From the NCBI GenBank assembly GCA_013139395.1, contig WTAX01000167.1:1-7208 (forward strand): DNA of 7,208 nt, read 5' to 3'. Under the pieces are notes generated by a model. It did no database searches. It worked only from the letters and a program-made list of their open reading frames with translations, and was not told where the DNA came from. Made by a program: the position numbers and the translations under genes. Source of the DNA: Gammaproteobacteria bacterium (GTDB lineage: Bacteria > Pseudomonadota > Gammaproteobacteria > GRL18). This document shows, in pieces, positions 1-5,881 of the stretch; the first letter of the stretch is position 1; the number at the start of each line of letters is the position of its first letter.

Positions 1-539
1 CGGATATTGTTATTTTAGATGAGCCCACTGTGGGTCTTGATCCCATTCAAATGATTGAAATTCGTAAACTGATTAAAGAGCTGGGAGAGTCCCATAGCGT
101 CATGATTTCAAGCCACATTTTGCCTGAAATTCAAACCATTTGTAATAATGTACAGATCATCAATCAGGGCAAACTGGTCTTAAATGCTTCTATTGAACAA
201 CTGACTCAGCACATGCAGACTCAAAAGCTGCACATCAGCTGTACTCAGCCGGTTGATATTCAGAAAATGACTGCTTTAGCAGGCATTAGTGAAGTGAAAC
301 AGGATGGTAATCATATTATTCTGACCTGTACTCTGCCTACCCCTGCCAACAAAGAGCAAGAGCAAGAACATGAGAGAGAGACTGCAATAATAAAAATAGC
401 CCAGCAAGTCATTGAACTGGCTAATCAGCAGCAATGGGGCTTATATGAAATTTATTCTGAAAAACAATCTCTCGAAGCTGTTTTTATGTCTCTGACAGCA
501 AACGATCCATTATTAAAACAGGGGCTGAACATTGATTAG
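1..539 (+). CDS. ABC transporter ATP-binding protein, GldA-like (3' part only)
   Basis: This is the C-terminal part of the ATPase that powers the transporter encoded with the next genes; it acts at the cytoplasmic face of the membrane. The frame is open from the window edge (first full codon at 3). It opens with the Walker B and D-loop stretch ILDEPTVGLDP, followed by the switch histidine in SSHIL (about base 113). Walker A and the LSGGQ signature lie upstream of the window, so roughly 130 residues are missing compared with the usual length of about 300. After the nucleotide-binding domain comes the C-terminal extension typical of the ABC-2/GldA type, ending with a SLEAVFMSLT segment. A charged, low-complexity stretch (ANKEQEQEHERE, about bases 346-381) sits inside this extension. 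The GTG at 30 is an internal valine codon, not a start. The gene overlaps the permease gene by 8 bases, which suggests translational coupling. The family assignment is firm; the substrate is unknown. Confidence 0.93.
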   Translation, partial: DIVILDEPTVGLDPIQMIEIRKLIKELGESHSVMISSHILPEIQTICNNVQIINQGKLVLNASIEQLTQHMQTQKLHISCTQPVDIQKMTALAGISEVKQDGNHIILTCTLPTPANKEQEQEHERETAIIKIAQQVIELANQQQWGLYEIYSEKQSLEAVFMSLTANDPLLKQGLNID

Positions 540-1305
540 GCTCATTGCATTACGTGAATTAAAAAATTTATTCTTATCACCATTGGCCTGGGCCATATTG
601 GCGGTGACGCAGATTATTTTGTGCTATCAGTTTCTCAGTCAATTAGAAACCTATATGCAGGTGCAGGAAAAATTATCTGTTCTGGAAAAATCACCCGGCA
701 TCACTGATCTGGTCATTGCGCCCTTATTAGGGGGTGCAGCTATTGTTTTATTAATTATTGTACCGCTGCTGACCATGCGTTTAATCAGTGAAGAACAAAA
801 GAATCAGACGTTAAGCCTGCTATTTAGTGCGCCTGTTTCTATGACAGAAATCATCTTAGGTAAATATTTAGGCATTTTAGGTTTTTTAATTATCCTTGTT
901 GTCATGATAGCCCTCATGCCGCTATCTCTGATATTAGGCACTGCCATTGATTTAGGCCAGCTCTTTTCAGCACTATTGGGACTTACTTTGGTACTAGCCT
1001 CTTTTGCAGCCGCAGGGCTCTACATGTCTACCCTGACCAAACAACCAGCCATTGCCGCCATTAGCAGTTTTGGCCTGTTATTATTTTTATGGATCATCAA
1101 TTGGGCAGGAAGCAGTGTTGAAGCCGAACTGGCTACTAATCAAAATGGCGAAAATGTCTTAACATGGTTTTCCTTATTAAATCATTTTGAGCCCATGCTT
1201 AAAGGTATTTTTTCCAGCGCAGATATTGCTTACTATCTCTTGTTTATCTGCCTTTTTCTGGTTTTTGCTATTCGCCGTCTGGAGCGTTTACGCTTACCAC
1301 ACTGA
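532..1305 (+). CDS. ABC-2 type permease, GldF-like
   Basis: This is the integral membrane subunit of the ABC transporter and should pair with the ATPase encoded just upstream. The 257-residue product has about six hydrophobic segments (near residues 17-35, 60-83, 110-132, 143-166, 173-191 and 230-247). The cytoplasmic sequence RLISEEQKNQTLSLLFSAPVS (84-104) matches the conserved EE-containing coupling region of ABC-2/GldF permeases. The length fits the family (about 240-260). I chose the TTG at 532 because CAGGGG (519-524) sits 7 bases ahead of it, the family N-terminus RELKNLFLSPLAW begins right after it, and the next in-frame ATG would remove the first helix. It overlaps the ATPase gene by 8 bases. 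The product is followed by a 40-base gap and then the GldG-like gene. What it moves cannot be read from the sequence. Confidence 0.92.
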   Translation: MIRLIALRELKNLFLSPLAWAILAVTQIILCYQFLSQLETYMQVQEKLSVLEKSPGITDLVIAPLLGGAAIVLLIIVPLLTMRLISEEQKNQTLSLLFSAPVSMTEIILGKYLGILGFLIILVVMIALMPLSLILGTAIDLGQLFSALLGLTLVLASFAAAGLYMSTLTKQPAIAAISSFGLLLFLWIINWAGSSVEAELATNQNGENVLTWFSLLNHFEPMLKGIFSSADIAYYLLFICLFLVFAIRRLERLRLPH

Positions 1306-1345
1306 TGCTCAGCCCTTTGAAAAACTAACAACTTAAATAATCATT

Positions 1346-2815
1346 ATGGATATTAGTCATACTTCAACACGACATTTAAAACAACAAAAAATTCTGTTCG
1401 GCATTTTATTTTTATGCCTGATCGGTTTATTGGCGTTTTTAAGTAATCGTTATATTTATTTAGCTGACTGGACGGTTAATAATCAAAACTCTTTAAACGA
1501 AGTCAGTCTGAAGTTATTAGAGACACTTGATGCCCCTGTGGAAATTGCCTCTTACACCAGTAATAGTCAAATTAAACAATCAGTACGGGAGTTGGTTAAG
1601 CGCTATCAACGAGTTAAGCCCGATATCATACTAACGTTTATTAATCCCAATTCTGATCCCGAAAAAATTCGCAGCCTGAATATTGCTGTTGATGGCGAAA
1701 TGGTGATCAGTTATGAAGGACGACAAGAAAATTTAGCGCGCCTCTCAGAGCAAGACCTCAGTAATACACTGCATCGACTGATGCGTGAAAAAGAACGTAA
1801 AATATTCTTTACTCAGGGGCATGGTGAACGCAGTCCTGAACGTCAGGCAAATTTTGATCTCAACAGCTTCAGCAGTCATCTGATAAAGCAGGGTTTTTTG
1901 GTTAATACATTGAATCTTGCCAGAGAAAAAATCATTCCTGATGATATCTCTGTATTAGTCATTGCCGGACCTCAATCTGCATTTCTTCCTGGAGAAGTTC
2001 AACTGCTTATCGACTATATCAGCGCAGGTGGTAATTTATTATGGCTGGGTGAGCCCTTAAAAGTCAGCAGTAATCAACCCATGCATGGACTGCTGCCTCT
2101 GGCAGAACATCTGGGTATTGAGTTTCTTGACGGGGTGGTAGTGGATCCCACTACCCAGCAATATGAGATCACCCGCCCTGATTATGCCATTGTGACAGAA
2201 TACCCACAGCACGCCATTAATGATGGTTTTTCCAGCGTTACTCTTTTTCCACAGGCAGCAGGTATTGAGCGCTTACCCGGCTTTTTAGAAAAAGACAAAG
2301 AAGAAAGCACCAGCAAGAACAATAGCAACAAGAATAGCAACAAGAATGCCGATCAGTCTTTAACTCAGGAATTTAACATGACCGCCTTCTTAACAACGAT
2401 AGAGCAAAGCTGGATTGAAACTTCACCACTCAAAGAAAGTGTTCATTTTAGTGATCTACTGGATATTGTCGGCCCCATAACCATTGGTATGGTGCTGAGC
2501 CGGCCTGTCATACCTGCTGCTTCAGCAGATAAAACGATAACAAAAGAGCAGCGTATTGTTATACTGGGTGACGGTGATTTCTTGTCAAATACTTTTTTAG
2601 GCAATGCCGGAAATCTGAATATGGGCATGAATATTGTTAACTGGCTAAGTCATGATGAACAATTTATCAGCATCCCCACCCGCATTAAGGATGATATTAT
2701 TTTGGATATTTCACCTGGCAAGCTCGCATTATTAGGTGCTTTCTTTCTATTTGTCCTTCCGGGCTCATTAGCATTAAGCGGCAGTATTATCTGGCTAAGG
2801 AGGCGTAACCGCTAA
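1346..2815 (+). CDS. GldG-family ABC transporter auxiliary protein
   Basis: This is a membrane-anchored partner of the ABC transporter, with most of the protein predicted outside the cytoplasm. The 489 residues begin with one membrane helix (about 14-33), followed by a family-typical DWTVNNQNSLNEVSLKLLETLDAPVEI region. Next come the FFTQGHGERSPE motif (154-165), the segment VLVIAGPQSAFLPGEV and, near the C-terminus, the stretch GDGDFLSNTFLGNAGNLNMG. A second helix (about 461-483) ends in RRRNR. This layout is that of GldG/ABC_transp_aux proteins. The ATG at 1346 is the only conventional start after an in-frame stop at 1334; I see no good Shine-Dalgarno sequence, so translation may depend on the upstream gene 40 bases away. 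Residues about 315-338 are a Lys/Asn/Ser/Glu-rich insert containing a 12-base tandem repeat. The stop overlaps the next ATG by one base. In Bacteroidetes the relatives act in gliding; in this organism the role is unknown. Confidence 0.9.
   Translation: MDISHTSTRHLKQQKILFGILFLCLIGLLAFLSNRYIYLADWTVNNQNSLNEVSLKLLETLDAPVEIASYTSNSQIKQSVRELVKRYQRVKPDIILTFINPNSDPEKIRSLNIAVDGEMVISYEGRQENLARLSEQDLSNTLHRLMREKERKIFFTQGHGERSPERQANFDLNSFSSHLIKQGFLVNTLNLAREKIIPDDISVLVIAGPQSAFLPGEVQLLIDYISAGGNLLWLGEPLKVSSNQPMHGLLPLAEHLGIEFLDGVVVDPTTQQYEITRPDYAIVTEYPQHAINDGFSSVTLFPQAAGIERLPGFLEKDKEESTSKNNSNKNSNKNADQSLTQEFNMTAFLTTIEQSWIETSPLKESVHFSDLLDIVGPITIGMVLSRPVIPAASADKTITKEQRIVILGDGDFLSNTFLGNAGNLNMGMNIVNWLSHDEQFISIPTRIKDDIILDISPGKLALLGAFFLFVLPGSLALSGSIIWLRRRNR
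2321..2347 (+). repeat. In-frame 12-bp tandem repeat in the GldG-like gene
   Basis: The unit AATAGCAACAAG occurs twice back to back (2321-2332 and 2333-2344) and is followed by one more AAT. It encodes NSNK NSNK N inside a hydrophilic linker. Because the unit is a multiple of three, gain or loss by replication slippage would change linker length without shifting the frame. Confidence 0.85.
2797..2803 (+). promoter_or_regulatory. Strong Shine-Dalgarno site for the DUF4340 gene
   Basis: AAGGAGG lies inside the last codons of the GldG-like gene, 11 bases before the ATG at 2815. With the one-base stop/start overlap it supports that start and suggests coupled translation. It is the strongest ribosome-binding site in the operon. 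Confidence 0.75.
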
Positions 2816-3738
2816 TGTCCCGTGAAGCCAGAAGCAATTTAATTCTGTTTGCTATAGTCATTGCTCTATCACTTATCGCCTGGTATCAGCCGGGCTTAAA
2901 AAAAATAGAACTTCACTATCTAACCCCGTTAACAGCAGATGAAATCCATACCATTGTCATTGAACGAGAAACACTTGGCTCAATTAAACTCAGCAAACAG
3001 AATAACAACTGGTTTCTGCAAGAACCTTATCAACTGCCAGCCAATGAACAACGCATAAATACCATTACAGCCTTAGCAGACAAACGCAGCTACACACAAT
3101 TTGAAGTAAGCGACAGTGATCTTTCACGCTATCAGCTTGATAAGCCGGCCGTTTCAGTCTGGCTTAATCATCATCAATTTGTACTGGGTAAAACTGATCC
3201 TATAAAGAAACAACGCTATGCCATGAATTTGAATGCCAACCAGACAACAGGAAAGAATACAGTCCATTTAATTAGCGGCGTGATTTTTTATCAATTACGG
3301 TCAGCTTTAGATTCTTTTATTTCTCCTGCCCTATTACCTCCACAAGCCACCATTAAAAGCATTAGCTGGTTAGATAAAACCTTAACCATAGAAAAAGGGG
3401 TCTGGCACTTAACACCAGAAGCACCAGAGGTCAGCTCTGATAGTATTGCCCAGCTTATTCAGTTCTGGAAACAGGCACAGGCATCAAAAGTTAAAAGCAA
3501 TGTATCTCTGAGTATAGACAATGAGACACTAAGCCAGAGCAAGAGCATTATCATTACTCTTGCCCTGCCGGTTAATGAAAAAGAAACTAAAATAGAAAAA
3601 ATTCAATATTTGATTATTCAGGATAATGCTCAAATAAAATTACTACGTACAGACAAACAAATTGCTTATTGGCTGAATCCCCGGATTTTAAAACTTCTGA
3701 CTGAATTTATTCCCGTACAAAACAATAAAAGCCGGTAA
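2815..3738 (+). CDS. DUF4340 domain protein, ABC operon partner
   Basis: This is a single-pass membrane protein with a large domain predicted outside the cytoplasm; its biochemical activity is not known. The 307-residue product starts with a short positively charged tail, one helix (about 8-24), and then a beta-rich region beginning LTADEIHTIVIERETLGSIKL. This is followed by NNWFLQEPYQLPANEQRINTI and the FEVSDSDLSRYQLDKPAVSVWL and FVLGKTDPIKKQRYAM segments. These are hallmarks of DUF4340, which is commonly found directly after GldG-like genes. The start ATG overlaps the preceding stop by one base (TAATG) and has an excellent AAGGAGG site. It appears to be the last gene of the operon: a 183-base gap with a weak hairpin follows. 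A role as an assembly or gating partner of the transporter is inferred from context only. Confidence 0.88.
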   Translation: MSREARSNLILFAIVIALSLIAWYQPGLKKIELHYLTPLTADEIHTIVIERETLGSIKLSKQNNNWFLQEPYQLPANEQRINTITALADKRSYTQFEVSDSDLSRYQLDKPAVSVWLNHHQFVLGKTDPIKKQRYAMNLNANQTTGKNTVHLISGVIFYQLRSALDSFISPALLPPQATIKSISWLDKTLTIEKGVWHLTPEAPEVSSDSIAQLIQFWKQAQASKVKSNVSLSIDNETLSQSKSIIITLALPVNEKETKIEKIQYLIIQDNAQIKLLRTDKQIAYWLNPRILKLLTEFIPVQNNKSR

Positions 3739-3776
3739 ATATTCTCTTTTTTATTTAAAATAGTGACTAAATCCCA

Positions 3777-3800
3777 CATTTACGATAAAAAACGTGAATG
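3777..3800 (+). terminator. Weak hairpin after the ABC operon (possible terminator)
   Basis: CATTTACG (3777-3784) pairs with CGTGAATG (3793-3800), with one G-T pair, around the 8-base loop ATAAAAAA. It lies 38 bases after the DUF4340 stop. The stem is only moderately GC-rich and no clean T-run follows on the + strand, so an intrinsic terminator is uncertain. Confidence 0.22.
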
Positions 3801-3825
3801 AATTAATATTTTCAAGATGTTAAGC

Positions 3826-3854
3826 TTGCTTTAGAGAAATGACATGACTATTAT
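3826..3854 (+). promoter_or_regulatory. Candidate promoter for the RPLG exported protein
   Basis: TTGCTT (3826-3831) and TATTAT (3849-3854) are separated by 17 bases, the ideal sigma-70 spacing. The -10 matches consensus at five of six positions, the -35 only at the TTG. Transcription would begin near 3861, giving an untranslated leader of about 70 bases before the ATG at 3934. The surroundings are very AT-rich, so a chance match is possible. Confidence 0.3.
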
Positions 3855-3933
3855 GAGTATATATGTAATAAGATATATTTAACCAGAAGAATTTTAAGCA
3901 AACACTATAAGTACAAAGACAGTGGGAAAAAAA

Positions 3934-4233
3934 ATGAAAACACTATTAAATACAATGCTATTCGCTCTCCTGATTTCTATGACATCAGTCAGTTTTGCTG
4001 AATACGATTACTACGATGACGATGAAGTAACTGATGGAGAAATAATAGTCGATCTGCTTTTAGCTCGTCCATTAGGTATTGTTGGCAGTGTCGCCGGCCT
4101 TGCAGTTCAAGGCGTTGGTTTACTCTTTAGTGTACCCGGAGAAAACTATGCTGAAACAGGTGAAATATTGGTTGAAGCACCTTTAAACTACACCTTTAAT
4201 CGACCTTTAGGGCATTTTGAGAACAACGAATAA
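3934..4233 (+). CDS. Small exported protein with paired RPLG motifs
   Basis: Function unknown. The 99-residue product has a clear signal peptide (KTLLNTMLFALLISMTSVSFA, cleavage likely after Ala22), so it should leave the cytoplasm. The mature part begins with an acidic, tyrosine-rich patch (EYDYYDDDE). Next comes LLLARPLGIVGSVAGLAVQGVGLLFSVPG, whose glycine-rich hydrophobic stretch (about 48-68) could insert into or lie on a membrane. It ends with a YTFNRPLGHFE tail. The two RPLG motifs (45-48 and 90-93) bracket the hydrophobic stretch. I recognise this pattern, RPLG plus hydrophobic stretch plus YTFxRPLG, from uncharacterised small proteins of gammaproteobacteria. I prefer the ATG at 3934 over the in-frame GTG at 3922 because GGGA (3924-3927) is well placed as a ribosome site and the signal peptide then starts normally. 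It appears to be a separate transcription unit. Confidence 0.8.
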   Translation: MKTLLNTMLFALLISMTSVSFAEYDYYDDDEVTDGEIIVDLLLARPLGIVGSVAGLAVQGVGLLFSVPGENYAETGEILVEAPLNYTFNRPLGHFENNE

Positions 4234-4246
4234 AACAGTCTGGCGC

Positions 4247-4252
4247 TATAAT
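4247..4252 (+). promoter_or_regulatory. Likely -10 box for mutM
   Basis: A perfect TATAAT lies 20 bases before the mutM ATG. No good -35 stands at 16-18 bases: the nearest match, TTGAGA at 4217-4222, leaves a 24-base gap. Transcription would start near 4259, giving a leader of only about 14 bases without a Shine-Dalgarno sequence. The box is convincing but unproven. Confidence 0.4.
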
Positions 4253-4272
4253 ACTCACCTCTTTGCCCTTAT

Positions 4273-5088
4273 ATGCCTGAACTCCCCGAAGTTGAAACCA
4301 CACTGCGGGGAATTTCTGCACATGTTTTAAATACGCCTATCACCCGGATCACCATCAGAAACCCCAGACTACGCTGGCCTGTTCCTGATGATCTTGCTTC
4401 ATTATTGCAACAACAGCAAATCACAAAAATTACTCGTCGTGCTAAATATTTACTCTTATCAACTGACAAGGGTACCATTATTATTCACCTGGGTATGTCC
4501 GGCAGCCTGAGAATTGTGGCACCAGACACAGCCTATGACAAACATGATCATGTTGAGTTTTGTTTTGCCAATGGCAATGCCTTACGGCTAAAAGATCCAC
4601 GCAGATTTGGGGCAGTGTTATGGACTCATGAGCCCATTGATGAACATCCCTTATTAAGTCATTTAGGCCCTGAACCCTTATCTGATAAATTTAATTCTGA
4701 GCTATTGTTTTCATTATCCAGAAGCAAGACAGTAGCGATTAAACAATTTATTATGAATAGTAAAATTGTTGTCGGTATCGGTAATATTTATGCCAATGAA
4801 GCACTTTTTGCCAGCGGCATAAATCCTAAACGTGCAGCGGGGAAAATCAGCAAAAAACGCTATGAGCAATTATGTATTGAGATAAAACGAATACTTGAAC
4901 AAGCCATCTCTCAGGGTGGAACAACGTTAAAAGATTTTGTTGGCGGTACAGGTAAGCCTGGATATTTTAAACAGGAATTATTGGTTTATGGTCGTAAAGG
5001 ACTGCCTTGCGTTCAATGCCAGACCCCACTCAAAGAAATAAGACAGGGCAATCGCAGCAGCGTTTATTGCACTCACTGCCAAAAGTAA
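4273..5088 (+). CDS. mutM: Formamidopyrimidine-DNA glycosylase (Fpg/MutM)
   Basis: This is a base-excision repair enzyme that removes oxidised purines such as 8-oxoguanine and formamidopyrimidines and cuts the resulting abasic site by beta/delta elimination. The 271-residue product has every key element. The N-terminus MPELPEVET supplies the catalytic Pro and Glu after Met removal, and Lys58 in RRAKYLLL is the conserved lysine (57 in mature numbering). It also has IHLGMSGSLR, LKDPRRFG, and the helix-two-turn-helix segment NSKIVVGIGNIYANEALF (162-179). The C-terminal zinc finger is C246-x2-C249-x16-C266-x2-C269, with the conserved Arg261. Length matches E. coli Fpg (269). The start is fixed by the invariant N-terminus; no Shine-Dalgarno sequence precedes it (CCCTTAT). 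It is probably transcribed from its own TATAAT box, 39 bases after the small exported gene. Nothing suggests loss of function. Confidence 0.98.
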   Translation: MPELPEVETTLRGISAHVLNTPITRITIRNPRLRWPVPDDLASLLQQQQITKITRRAKYLLLSTDKGTIIIHLGMSGSLRIVAPDTAYDKHDHVEFCFANGNALRLKDPRRFGAVLWTHEPIDEHPLLSHLGPEPLSDKFNSELLFSLSRSKTVAIKQFIMNSKIVVGIGNIYANEALFASGINPKRAAGKISKKRYEQLCIEIKRILEQAISQGGTTLKDFVGGTGKPGYFKQELLVYGRKGLPCVQCQTPLKEIRQGNRSSVYCTHCQK

Positions 5089-5282
5089 AAGCCTGATTCA
5101 TTCCGCTAAGTACTTACAGTTTTTTTATTATGTATTAGCTCAAATTCAATCTTGTATCATTAAAATCGTTTAAATTAGACACATCTTAATTCTATCGTTA
5201 ATGACCTATTGCAGCGATTGTTGAAAATTCATCTCCTATATAAAAATTCTCTATAGCGGCTATTACAATTGGAGGCAAAGGA

Positions 5283-5378
5283 TTGGCAAGAAAATCATTA
5301 ACGCCTCACATCACTGAAACTAAAATCAAAGAACGAGTGGCACTTTTTACTATCCTAGCGTATGTGATTGTTGAATGA
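5283..5378 (+). CDS. Possible 31-codon ORF, unrecognised
   Basis: The frame starts at TTG 5283 and ends at TGA 5376-5378. GGAGG at 5271-5275 is 7 bases ahead, an ideal ribosome-binding arrangement and the main reason for listing it. The product would be MARKSLTPHITETKIKERVA followed by a hydrophobic tail LFTILAYVIVE, long enough for at most a short membrane segment. I do not recognise it. It may be a chance frame or the relic of a larger gene; there is no supporting promoter or neighbour. Confidence 0.2.
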   Translation: MARKSLTPHITETKIKERVALFTILAYVIVE

Positions 5379-5398
5379 TAAATCCTCAGCTTTATCAA

Positions 5399-5446
5399 CC
5401 GTTAGTAAAAACTATGTGCTTTAGTGTAAGACTTTAATCCTAACGG
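5399..5446. repeat. 7-bp inverted repeat upstream of the RAYT remnant
   Basis: CCGTTAG (5399-5405) is the exact reverse complement of CTAACGG (5440-5446), with 34 bases between. The enclosed bases include the first copy of the AAACTATGTGCTTT repeat. It could be the base of an imperfect structured end, as IS200-like and RAYT-associated elements have. Confidence 0.4.
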
Positions 5447-5511
5447 ATTTAATCAAAATAAATGTCACGTATCGACTTATTATTTTAGTCCACATCCAAA
5501 CTATGGGCTTT
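5409..5511 (+). repeat. 14-bp direct repeat AAACTATGkGCTTT, two copies
   Basis: Copies at 5409-5422 (AAACTATGTGCTTT) and 5498-5511 (AAACTATGGGCTTT) differ at one base and are 89 bases apart. Each falls within or next to an inverted repeat. The spacing and position directly upstream of a Y1-transposase-like gene fit the structured flank of an IS200-like or REP-type element. Confidence 0.5.
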
Positions 5512-5522
5512 CAGTCCATGGT
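5500..5522. repeat. IS200-type hairpin
   Basis: ACTATGG (5500-5506) pairs with CCATGGT (5516-5522), including one T-G pair, around the 9-base loop GCTTTCAGT. The sequence continues GGTTGATTTTC. Hairpins with a GGCTTT-type core followed by TGGTTGA resemble the subterminal hairpins of IS200/IS605 elements as I remember them; this is a likeness, not a match to a named element. It lies about 85 bases before the RAYT start. Confidence 0.45.
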
Positions 5523-5819
5523 GGTTGATTTTCAAAAAAATAAACTAATTTCTTCCTCTTGCTTTATTATCTATTTTTGTTCGGTTTTATAAATTGATTT
5601 TATGTCATGCCCAAAGCTCGATATCAACAAGTCAGTTTATCTGATACTCCTTACTATCACCGTATTTCCCGTTGTGTGCGCCGAGCCTTTCTGTGTGATG
5701 AAGATAAAGTGACAGGCAAAGATGGGCATCGTAAACAATGGATTCAAGAACGCCTGAAACACCTCAGTGAAACTTTTGCTGTGGAAGTGTATGCCTATGC
5801 AATTATGTCTAACCATGTA

Positions 5820-5839
5820 TTATGTGAAGCTTCACATAA
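5820..5839. repeat. Perfect 20-bp palindrome at the RAYT breakpoint
   Basis: TTATGTGAAG is followed immediately by its exact reverse complement CTTCACATAA. It starts 3 bases after the last RAYT-homologous codon. Degenerate direct copies of the half-site follow: TTCTGCGAAG (5844-5853) and TTATGGAGAA (5857-5866). It may be a recombination junction, a protein-binding site or a hairpin downstream of higA. Confidence 0.8.
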
Positions 5840-5852
5840 GCTGTTCTGCGAA

Positions 5853-5871
5853 GGTGTTATGGAGAAACACC
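5853..5871. repeat. Hairpin downstream of higA
   Basis: GGTGTT (5853-5858) pairs with AACACC (5866-5871) around the 7-base loop ATGGAGA. On the minus strand it begins 11 bases past the higA stop, and the 20-bp palindrome follows. Without a following T-run it is not a classical terminator, but the two structures together could stop transcription or protect the higBA transcript end. Confidence 0.4.
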
Positions 5872-5881
5872 GAGATAATAT

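Larger units (their letters stand above)
5089..5606. other. Gene-poor stretch between mutM and the transposase remnant
   Basis: About 520 AT-rich bases with no recognisable long gene on either strand. It contains a possible 31-codon reading frame behind a good ribosome site (5283-5378), a 7-bp inverted repeat (5399-5446), a 14-base direct repeat (5409 and 5498) and an IS200-type hairpin (5500-5522). The palindromes cluster in the 210 bases just upstream of the transposase remnant. This suggests that this half is the left flank of a decayed IS200-like/RAYT element. The first 160 bases hold nothing I can name. Confidence 0.6.

Noticed and set aside
30..539. GTG at 30 as the start of a short protein
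   Set aside because: It is the Val codon inside the LDEPTVGLDP Walker B/D-loop motif; the frame is open to the window edge and belongs to a longer ATPase.
2443..2628. 61-codon open frame on the minus strand
   Set aside because: It lies wholly within the well-supported GldG-like gene, has no recognisable product and is best read as a shadow.
3922..3933. GTG 3922 as the start of the small exported protein
   Set aside because: It would overlap the only ribosome-site-like bases (GGGA) and add GKK before a normal signal peptide; ATG 3934 fits better.
4269..4478. 69-codon open frame on the minus strand
   Set aside because: It is antisense to the invariant N-terminal part of mutM and has no family resemblance.
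5105..5125. TAAGTACTTA followed by CAG and seven T as a mutM terminator
   Set aside because: The palindrome has no loop, so only about 3 base pairs could form around GTAC; too weak for an intrinsic terminator.
5252..5317. YSGYYNWRQR in one frame, recalling the SGYYAW motif of IS3 transposases
   Set aside because: Only a few residues match; the frame is 21 codons and nothing further of the rve domain follows in any frame.
5820..5839. CRP-type site in the 20-bp palindrome
   Set aside because: TGTGA and TCACA are 4 bases apart rather than the 6 needed, and no promoter is next to it.
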